64,000 nucleotides of DNA from Tilletiopsis washingtonensis (lineage: Eukaryota; Basidiomycota; Exobasidiomycetes; Entylomatales): assembly GCF_003144115.1 (NCBI RefSeq), contig NW_020312010.1, forward strand, positions 442,428-506,427, given 5' to 3'. The notes under the pieces were generated by a model, which did not search any database, had not been told where the DNA came from, and saw only the letters and a list, made by a program, of their open reading frames with translations. Positions 1-7,387 of the stretch are shown in pieces. Numbering within the stretch: the stretch's first letter is position 1; each line of letters starts with the position of its first letter. The translations under genes and the position numbers were made by a program.

Positions 1-487
1 TCAGCACGGTGCACAGCATCGCTGACTGCTATCTCCCTCACAACAGCTGGCCGCCGTTCGAGATGATCAACCCCGGAGACGCATACACGTCGCTCGGCAA
101 GCTCGAGTCGCGCCTGCGCACCAACTACGCTGCGGATGGCGGTGCGAACGGCGCACCCGTGGTGCAGATTCTCGACTGGTTCAACACGGTGCGTCCCTCC
201 TGCCCTCCTGCACCCGCAGCGAGCTCACACCACCACCTTCTACACAGAGCCGCCTCACTCGTCCCCAGATGGGTCTGCACACCTGGCTCTTCGGCGGCCG
301 CATCCATCTCAACACGAACCACTCGGCGCACTACGAGCGCGCCTACATTGCGCGCTACGTCGATGTCGTCGAGCAGCTCATCGTGCACGCTGCCGAGACG
401 TATGGCGGCGCTTCGAAGAGCAACGCACCGTCAAAGACGGGCGAGGGCCTCGAGCCGGTGCAGAAGATGCGCGATGCGAAGCTCTGA
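1..487 (+). CDS. 3' end of an unrecognised protein-coding gene (partial)
   Basis: Only the last part of this gene is in the window. A stretch ending in CTGACTGC...CAACAG at 46 looks like the end of an intron; if its donor is the GT at 9 the intron is only 38 nt. One exon then runs from about 47 to 188. A GTGCGT...CAG intron occupies 189-268 in phase 0, and the last exon runs from 269 to the TGA at 485-487. The encoded tail has the segments PPFEMINPGDAYTSLGKLES and GLHTWLFGGRIHLNTNHSAH and ends in a charged, probably disordered stretch. I do not recognise the family, and the catalytic core would lie upstream. It converges with the acyl-CoA dehydrogenase gene. That it is coding is fairly sure, because the frame is kept across the intron; the function is unknown. 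Confidence 0.6.
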
Positions 488-826
488 GCATCACTTGACT
501 CTCTCATACCCCTAGCCCACCTCTGTCGCTGCCGCGACGGCCTTCACTGCAGGCCGGTCCTGCCTGGCGTCGTCGCCAGCGCTCCTCAGCTCTGTGGCAC
601 TCTCTAGCCCTCTAATGACCACATCCTTGTCACGCGAGCGCTTTGCACGCCTTTGCAGCTCCTGACTTGTGGCCGGCCGCTGCGCTCAGACGGGGGCACA
701 GGCCTCTCCAGGGCGTCGCGCAGATGACGAGTTATATTGCTGAGCGCTTCGCGCTCGCGGAGATCATTGAGATGGAAACGGTGATGAAGACGACGGAGAC
801 GGAGCAGAAGCACAGTGCGCTCACGC
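488..826. other. convergent 3' intergenic spacer
   Basis: These 339 bp lie between two convergent stop codons and should hold both 3' UTRs. I see no convincing open frame with an intron signature, no tRNA-like element and no repeat. Confidence 0.5.
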
Positions 827-3365
827 TCAGAGCTTGCTCGGGTCGATGCGGATCGTCTTGATCGCCTGCTTGATACCAGCGTCGAGCATGACGTCTCTCG
901 CGCCGCTGCGAAGCAGAAATGTCAGCATGTGGTCTCTCCCGTCCACCTCTTGCTTCTGCGGCTCACCCAGGCGTCATCAATGCATTGACCTCTCGGTAGA
1001 TGCGCTCGATGCGAGCGCCAGCTCCGCCCTTGGTCAGGCCCATGCCGCCCAGCAGCAGGCCGGCCTCGCGCACGACGTTGGCGAGGACGATCGTCGAGTG
1101 CGCTGCACGAGTGGCGTCAGCGATGTGGAGCGCAAAAGGCGTGATGCGGTGGGAACGACGAACCCTTGAGCAAGGCGGCGGAACCGCCAGTGAGCTGCAA
1201 AGTAGTGTTAGCGAGGGCAGGGCAGGTTGCGCAAGTGCAAAACGCACGACGTTGGACTGCTCGATGGTCATCTTGCTCTGCTGGAAGACAAGCGACTCGG
1301 TCCCTTTTCAGAGCGCACTGGGTGTCAGCTGCAGACCGGGAGCAGAGAGTAGCTTGCACCGCAACGCACAGGCCTGCAGTGCCTCGACCTCACGCGCCAT
1401 ATGCGCCAGCTGGTGGCGCACGACTGGCTGCTCAATGAGCTTCTTGCCGAACACGACGCGCCGGTTGGCGTGGTTTGTGGCGTCTTCGATGCTGCGTGCG
1501 GTGTCAAGGCTGTCAGTCAGGAGCGAGAGCATGCGCCCTGGCAGAAGCTTGCAGAGCGACGCACCAGACTGAGAGAACAGCGTCAGTCACGAGCGAAAGG
1601 CAACGTGGCGCGACAGACTCACCGCGAGCGAAGCGCAGGGCAACGTAGACGCTGAGAATAGGTGTCAAAGTGTCAGCAACTCGCCTTCTTGCCCCCTTCT
1701 CGTCCCGCGCAAGATTCTCACATCGTCATGCGCTCGTGGCTGAAGCACGCAGCAGCGAGGAAAGACGCCAAAATACGTCAGCAGGCACTCGTCGCAGCAG
1801 ATCGACGATGCAGCCTCACTTGAAGTTGTACATCTGCGCATCCCACCTGCGTCAGCTTTCTCTCCTTTCCCTTTGCTGCAGCAGCACTCACGATGTACTT
1901 GAAGCCCTCGCCCTCCTTGCCGACCAGGTTCTCCACAGGCACGTGCACGTCGTCCATCTCGAAGATGGTAGTGCCGCTGCCGGCGCTCTGCATCTTCATC
2001 GCCTTGGTGCTCACGCCCTTGGTGCGCGGAATGACGAGGAAGGAGATGCCCTTGTGCTCGCCCGGCTTGCCGGAGGTGCGGACCTTGAGGAGTAAGGTGA
2101 GCACGAGTGAGGGAGGCAAGTCAGAGGCGGACACGTACCGCCGTCGTGAAGTAGTCGGACCAGATGCCGTTCCTGTCGACAGCCCCATCAGCCTCCCTGC
2201 TCTCTCTCTCTCTCCCGCCACGACTTACGTGATCCACTTCTTCAGGCCATTCACCACGTAGTACTTTCCGTCGGCGCTGAGCTTCGCCGTCGTGCTGACG
2301 TTAGCCACATCCGAGCCCGCGTTCGGCTCAGTGATGGCGAGACAGATGCGCTTCTTGCCCGTAAGGATGTCGGGCAAGATGCGCTCCTGCAGCTCCGGAG
2401 AGGCAAAGTGCACGATAGGACCGGCGCCGTACGCGGTGCCGCCGTAGTTGCCCATCACGAGGCCGTTGGAGGCACAGCGGTTGAGCTCGTCGAGCATGAT
2501 GCTGTGCCACGTCTCATGTCAGTCCCGAGCAGCTTGCTCGGCGCAATGCAGTACGCACTGGTCATGCACATTGTCCCAGCTGCACGTCAAAGGCAAGCGT
2601 GTCAGTGGAACAGGAACAGCGTCCGAGGGCAGCATAAGCCACTCACTCGCTAGGCTCGACGTTGCCGGGCAGCTTCAGCCCTCCCGCCATCTTGTAGAAG
2701 CGCTCTGGGATCTTGACGCCGAGCTAAGGAGAGCGCAGCCTCGTGTCGGTATCAACGAAGCAAGGAGCGTTGGCGATTCTGACTCACAGCAAACGGCAGC
2801 ATGAAGCCTGCATCGACAAACTTTTGGAAGAGGGCCTTGCGCTGCTCCTCATCCGAGCCTGGTGGTGATGCAGGTGTCAGCCATGGCGGATCCGCCAGAA
2901 CTTCTCCCCACCCGCCGCGACAGCCAGAAGAGTCGGCTGAGCTGGAAAGCACGCTCCTGGCTGCCTGCTCTGATGTGGCTGCTGCTGTGTTGCGCCTCCC
3001 GCAGCCAAGTCTGCCCGTTCGCGACTTGCTTGCACTCCGCCTCCCGCCTCTGGGACTTCTCCCTTCTCCTCTCCTCGCTGTTGTTCCCTGTCCATCTCTA
3101 CTCCCTCTGCGCCATCGCCACTCACTGTCCTCCCACTCGTCGGCAATGTCCATCAGGTTGTCGGCGACCCACTTGAGCAGCCACTCGCGCAGCTCGTAGT
3201 GCGAGCGCTTGGTGTAGTACGGGTTGGGCAGGCCGGCGTGCCATGCGCTGTGTGCGGGGACTGCAAGTCAGCGGAGCGTGTGTGGCATGCAGGAGTAGAG
3301 ACGCACGCCTCGGCGAAAGGCACAGTCGGGCGCGTGAGGAGCGAGGCGTTGGAGGAGGACGACAT
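827..3365 (-). CDS. acyl-CoA dehydrogenase family protein, 17 exons including micro-exons
   Basis: This is a flavoprotein of the acyl-CoA dehydrogenase superfamily, which oxidises acyl-CoA or a related thioester using FAD. My exons, 5' to 3', are 3365-3307, 3247-3126, 2858-2788, 2723-2647, 2579-2559, 2501-2229, 2172-2139, 2083-1892, 1833-1820, 1739-1722, 1651-1623, 1568-1565, 1491-1360, 1275-1248, 1194-1164, 1102-967 and 905-827. They sum to 1320 nt, or 439 residues, the usual length for the fungal family without a cytochrome b5 domain. Family landmarks are LAITEPNAGSDVANVSTTAK, NGLKKWITNG, HKGISFLVIP, MYNFNHERM and NRRVVFGKKLIEQPV, then GGMGLTKGGAGARIERIYRE near the end. The catalytic Glu of the MCAD YEGT motif is replaced (MTPGG), as in AidB-like fungal relatives as far as I know, so the substrate is open. 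The family call is secure; the splice model is inferred from motif continuity. Confidence 0.88.
1565..1568 (-). other. candidate 4-nt micro-exon (TCTG)
   Basis: TCTG sits between ...CTGACGCTGTTCTCTCAG and GTGCGTCGCTC. The flanking introns are about 54 and 55-73 nt and both carry CTGAC boxes. With this exon the protein reads FAR-V-C-IEDATNHANRR, as the family requires. Without it the frame is lost. The whole 17-exon model is a multiple of three only when these 4 nt are included. Confidence 0.6.
1623..1651 (-). other. 29-nt micro-exon encoding VYVALRFAR
   Basis: It lies between ...ATTCTCAG and GTGAGT and continues the same helix. It ends in phase 1, which leaves the next codon to be built across two introns. 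Confidence 0.72.
1722..1739 (-). other. 18-nt micro-exon encoding (N)HERMT(I)
   Basis: It lies between ...GTGCTTCAG and GTGAGA. It completes N-H-E-R-M-T-I of the conserved active-site helix in phase with the exons on both sides. Confidence 0.72.
1820..1833 (-). other. 14-nt micro-exon encoding the start of the FNHER motif
   Basis: The exon ATGTACAACTTCAA is flanked by ...GGATGCGCAG and GTGAGG. It reads M-Y-N-F and is completed to N by the next exon. The alternative acceptor 8 nt upstream would put the downstream motif out of frame. Confidence 0.72.
2559..2579 (-). other. 21-nt micro-exon of the acyl-CoA dehydrogenase gene
   Basis: This exon sits between a ...GACGTGCAG acceptor and a GTGCGT donor and encodes the WDNVHD segment just before HIMLDELNR. 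Including it joins PSE..DWDNVHDH..IMLDEL in frame, as expected for the family. Confidence 0.7.
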
Positions 3366-3839
3366 TGTGTGAGGTGTGTCGGGAGGAGGTGGTGGTGCGA
3401 AGCCAAGCCAAGCCGCTGCGCGCCCGATCCCATCAGGCGGCACGTCGCGCGCACCGGCTGAGCATGGCCGAGGCGAAGCTCGACCCGGCCCGAGCGCGAT
3501 TGAGCGGCGTGCACCCTCGAGCTCGCTGCATGCTACTTCCGCAACCGCTTCTCCGCCGCATCCGCAGCCGGCTCCTCAGCCAACAAGCCGCCACGCTGGA
3601 CGGATGACCAGCCATCAGCAGCGCTTGGCCTCGCTTCGGCTCGCCCGGCTCCGGCTGCGCCTGGGCCGGCGCGTGGGAGCGGATGCGGGGAAGCCCAAGC
3701 CCCTGGCGCACGTGACGTTGGCCCTCGCCCCGCACCCTGCTTCGAGGTCCGTGCGTCGTGGGCGTCCTCCACCTCGATGCGGCTGCGATGTGCCTTGCCC
3801 TTCTCGTCCCTTCCACCACCTCGCTCGCACTCGCCCTTC
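3366..3839. promoter_or_regulatory. divergent promoter region, acyl-CoA dehydrogenase / GST-like gene
   Basis: 474 bp lie between two divergent starts. The plus strand just before 3840 is rich in C and T (ctcgtcccttccaccacc). An in-frame ATG at 3777 could extend the GST-like protein by 21 residues, so part of this stretch may be coding. I see no clear TATA box. Confidence 0.4.
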
Positions 3840-5248
3840 ATGACGGACACGCCCTCAGCCGCAGCCTCGGACGCAGGCACCGACATCAAGGTGCCCGGCG
3901 ACGCCTCCACGCTCGAGGTGGGCGTCGAGCCCGCTGCTTCCTCTGCGCCCTCGGGACCGATCGGCGTCGCAGGCGCCGACACGCCCGCCCTCACTCCCGC
4001 ATCCGAGCATGCGCCCGCAAGCGAGACGCACGAGTCTGCGCCGCCTTCGCTCTCCGTCGACACGGAAGTGGCGCCGACGCTGCGCGAAGCCGAGTCCTCG
4101 GCGCTCTCGTCGCAGACCGACGGCCTGGTGCTGTACGACCTCACCACGCACCGCACCTCGTCCGGCACGCCGCAGAAGGCATTCAGTCCGCATACGCTCA
4201 AGACGATTCTGGATCTCAAGCTGCTGGGCATTGGGTATGAGCGCAAGCGCATGACGTTCACGCAGATCCGAGGAGAGCTGGCGGAGAGGCTTGGAGAGAA
4301 TGTGAGTTTGCTGTGCAGCCAAGAGCCGCCCGTAAAGGCCGAGGCGGGCTGGGACTCGGAGATCAGTAGTAGCCAGTCTTTGGTGTCGCTGCGCTGCTGT
4401 CGCGCCTGACTGACTCGTCTCTCCCCGCAACAGATCACTGTCCCGACGCTCGAGCTCTCCGACGGCTCGCACTTGACCGATAGCTGGGCCATCGCCGAGG
4501 TGCGTCTCTGTCCTTTCTCCATCTCCATCTCCGCTGAACCGTGCCCTGCACGCAGTATCTCTCATCCAAGCATCCTCAAGGCGCGCTGCTCTTCCCATCT
4601 TCCTCCTCTCGTTCCTACGCCTCCTTCCTCAACACATGGACGCAGACCGTCCTCGGTCCGCTGATCGGGCCTCTGACGCGGCCTGCAGTGTGGGAGCTGC
4701 TCGACGAGGACTCGAAGGAGTACTTCGAGCACAAGAAGGTGAGTGTGATGTGCTGCGGCGCATTATGTAGGCAGACGAGAGGCTGATGAGCAACACGTGC
4801 AGGTCGGCTCCTCCCGTCTGGCCGCCATGCGAGCCTACACGTCCGCCGAGCGCGAGGCAAAAGCGGCAGCGACTGCCTCCGCACTCGCGCCGCTCGAAGC
4901 TGCGCTTGGTGTGGTTGCGCCGGCGAAGTTCCTCGAGGGCGGAGAGAAGCCGAGCCATGCCGATGTGAGTGACGGACGGCCATGACACTTGCCAAGCGCG
5001 AGAGCGAAAGGGGCTCATTCTCGTCCCTCTCACACCCAGTTCGTCGTGTTCGGCTGGTACGGTAAGTCCATGCTTCCGCTTGTACGTCTCTTCCGGCCGG
5101 CTGACTGTCCGCACGCACAGTCTTCTCTCGCACTGCCGGCCGCGCCATCACGCGCGACATTTGGCACACGCACCACGCCAAGGTGGGCGCGTGGGTCAAG
5201 AACATGCTCGAGTTTGCGGGCGAGGAAATCACGCGGGACTTTGTTTAG
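3840..5248 (+). CDS. glutathione S-transferase-like protein (fungal etherase-type)
   Basis: This predicted soluble GST-fold enzyme has 340 residues. The six exons are 3840-4301, 4434-4499, 4556-4738, 4803-4964, 5040-5061 and 5121-5248; they sum to 1023 nt and stay in frame. A low-complexity N-terminal extension of about 95 residues precedes the thioredoxin-like domain (VLYDLTTHR, then SPHTLKTILDLKLLGIGYER, PTLELSDGS, DSWAIAEYL). The helical C-terminal domain ends with FVVFGWYVFSRTAGR. This pattern matches the fungal GSTs related to bacterial beta-etherases and to UstS-like proteins. The usual Cys/Ser of the active site is not obvious in VLYDLTTHR...SPHT, so the thiol-binding residue is uncertain. 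The start at 3840 fits a C/T-rich leader; 3777 is an in-frame alternative. Function beyond glutathione-dependent chemistry is inference. Confidence 0.78.
5040..5061 (+). other. 22-nt micro-exon of the GST-like gene
   Basis: It lies between CACACCCAG and GTAAGT and encodes FVVFGWY within the C-terminal GST domain. It joins HAD and VFSRTAG in frame. Confidence 0.75.
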
Positions 5249-5589
5249 GCCCAGACGGCGCGTCGATGATGCCTGGCATGGAAGGGACTGGAAGAGAAGG
5301 GAGAAGGGAACGGGCAATGCTATTACGAGTCGAGCACCAATCACGTGGCGAGGCAATGAGCGGGACAGCTGGCTTTCGACAGACACGTAGGAGCATGGCG
5401 CAGTGGGGCGGCTGGCTCCGCGCCGGCGCCTGGTCGCGAGGCCCTGTTATCTCTGCCTGAGAGACAGCCGCTGACTCGCTCCTCGTGTGAGCGCAGCCTC
5501 GACTTTCGGCGCCATGCACTCCTTCTCTCTCGTCCCGCGTCATCTCATGCATTGCTCCAGGTAGCTGCTCCAGGGCGCCAGCACCTCGC
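5249..5589. other. convergent 3' intergenic spacer
   Basis: 341 bp between two stop codons. It includes a purine-rich patch (5281-5312) after the GST-like stop. I see nothing else I can name. Confidence 0.45.
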
Positions 5590-6231
5590 TCATCGAGCTC
5601 TTCCCTTCCCCTTCTTCTTCCCAAACAGTCGCCCGATGCGCTCCAGCAGACGGCCTGCCCATCCCTTGCGCTTCCCATCTGCATCTGTCTGCTTGCCATG
5701 GTGCCTTCTGCTATGGAAGGAAGCACGCGGGGTAGCGTACTGCTCCTCGTCGCCTTCGCCGAGCACGTACACGGCCTCTTTGACGCTGGGTGGCCCGTCG
5801 GGCTTGTAGGGATCGCGCGGCCGAGGCGCGGGGAGCGTCGCTGCGCTGCGCTGCGTCTGAGGAATCTGCTGCTGCTTCTCTTGCGCAGCGGAAGGTGGCG
5901 GACGCGAAGAGGAGGAAGCGAGGGCGGAGGAGCCGTAGAGTTGAGGCTGCGCACTTGCCACGGCGCCGCTATCAGCCACTCGAGGCACGACGACAGCCTT
6001 TTCCTTCTCCTTCTCGCTGCTCAGCCGAGCTTCGGGCTGCTTGCCGCTGCCAGTCTTGCCCGTCATGCCACTGCTGTCCTCGACCTTCTCGCTCTTCTCA
6101 AACATGTCGCCGCCATACGCCGGCGGCAGCGCAGAGGGCGCGGCTGGCGACGCGGAGAGGACGTCGCGCGAGCAGCCTTCGCCGTGATTGTCGTCTGGCA
6201 CTTCCTCGTGGGAGATGCGTTTGGCGGGCAT
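5590..6231 (-). CDS. hypothetical 213-residue basic protein, PPxY motif and K/R-rich tail
   Basis: This is a single uninterrupted frame from ATG 6231 to TGA 5590. I do not recognise the family. The N-terminal half is charged and probably disordered and carries a PPAY (PPxY) motif near residue 38, a possible ligand for WW-domain proteins such as Rsp5-type ubiquitin ligases. A region rich in S, P and Q follows. The segment DPYKPDGPPSVKEAVYVLGE looks less random than the rest. The last 35 residues (KRKGWAGRLLERIGRLFGKK onward) form a strongly basic, possibly amphipathic helix that could bind a membrane or nucleic acid. It is divergent from elongin C with 226 bp between starts. The frame remains open upstream of 6231, so the start is a choice: it is the first ATG that leaves room for a shared promoter. 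Confidence 0.5.
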   Translation of the reverse strand: MPAKRISHEEVPDDNHGEGCSRDVLSASPAAPSALPPAYGGDMFEKSEKVEDSSGMTGKTGSGKQPEARLSSEKEKEKAVVVPRVADSGAVASAQPQLYGSSALASSSSRPPPSAAQEKQQQIPQTQRSAATLPAPRPRDPYKPDGPPSVKEAVYVLGEGDEEQYATPRASFHSRRHHGKQTDADGKRKGWAGRLLERIGRLFGKKKGKGRAR

Positions 6232-6457
6232 GGTGGGCGGGCGGATGTGGTGGAGAGAGAAGGAGCGGGCTGCTCGCGGCTGCAGAGATACGCGCGCGTT
6301 GCCCTGCCGGCGGGGTCGAGCAGCAACCGCAAGCGGCGGCGACGCCGGACGTTGGGCCGCGGCAAGATGCGCGGCCGCCTCCACCTCGCTGCTGCTTGCT
6401 TCCTCTCCACCATCCCAACGGCAAGTCTCGCGCGCGCAGGCGCATCCAGACTGCAGC

Positions 6458-7075
6458 ATGCCCGCCGTGCGTCGCTCCCCACAGCTCGCACTTGCTGCCT
6501 TGCTGCTGTACTGACGCAGGCGGTGCGCTCGCAGACCGACGATGAAGGCTCGCCGCCGCCCGTCGTCGCCCGTCAGGCGACGCCGCCGCGCGAGATGCCC
6601 GAGCATATCTCTCTCGTGTCCGCCGTGAGTGGTGCCACTTCTCCTTCCTTTTCCTTCACGCCCACCTCCTCTACCTCTGCAGGAGGGCGAGCGCTTCCGC
6701 GTCTCCTGGGCCGCCGCGCAGCAGTCCGAGACGATCCGCGCCGGCATGGCCGAGGAGGGCTTTGCCGAGGCACAGAACCACGAGATGCACTTTGCAGAGA
6801 TCCGCAGTGCCGTGCTCAAGAAGGTCGTCGAGTATCTCGAGTGGCACTACACGTACAAGGACGCCAAGAACGGCACCAACGTGCCTGACTTTGCCAAGGG
6901 CATTGAGCCGGAGATCTCGCTGGAACTGTGAGTAGGAGAAGCGATGGTGCAGCGAGGCGGGAAGGGTGCTGCTGCGCTCATTCTCTGCACGCTTCCGCGT
7001 CGGCTGCTGCTGACATCAAGCTGACGCATCGTCTCATCCTGCAGCCTGCAGTGCGCCGACTTCCTCGCGCTTTGA
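6458..7075 (+). CDS. elongin C
   Basis: Elongin C is a small Skp1/BTB-fold adaptor. It pairs with BC-box proteins and cullins in ubiquitin ligases, and with elongin A in RNA polymerase II turnover. The four exons are 6458-6466 (9 nt, MPA), 6520-6624, 6683-6927 and 7045-7075. They total 390 nt, or 129 residues, slightly longer than the usual 100-112 because of an N-terminal extension of about 25 residues. Characteristic segments are HISLVSAEGERFRVS, QQSETIRAGM, EIRSAVLKKVVEYLEWHY and the C-terminal LELLQCADFLAL. The 53-nt first intron has GTGCGT, a CTGAC box and CAG, which supports the tiny first exon; without it translation would start at ATG 6595. The family call is sure. Confidence 0.9.
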
Positions 7076-7387
7076 GACGACCCACGCACGATCGGCGATG
7101 GGAGATGGGCGGCAGGCGGCGACGAATAGGCGCGGACGAGGGTGGCAAATTGTAGGATAGCATTCGAGGTATTGTTCGCACGGCGACGAGGTGTGTTTGT
7201 ACATGGCGTTGCAGGGTGGCGGCAAGAAGCAGGAAAGGAACGCGGGGCATAATGAGCAACCGACGAGGCAGAGTAGGGAGGAGGTATGTAGAGTTGATCG
7301 TGGAAGGCGGCGTAAGGGAGACGGGCGTCAAAGAAAAGTCGTAGAAAGAAGAGAAGGGCAGGAAGGGTAAGCAGGGATATGTGGCGC
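7076..7387. other. convergent 3' intergenic spacer
   Basis: 312 bp between the elongin C stop and the kinase stop. It is AG-rich on the plus strand toward 7380. No gene or repeat was seen. Confidence 0.45.
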
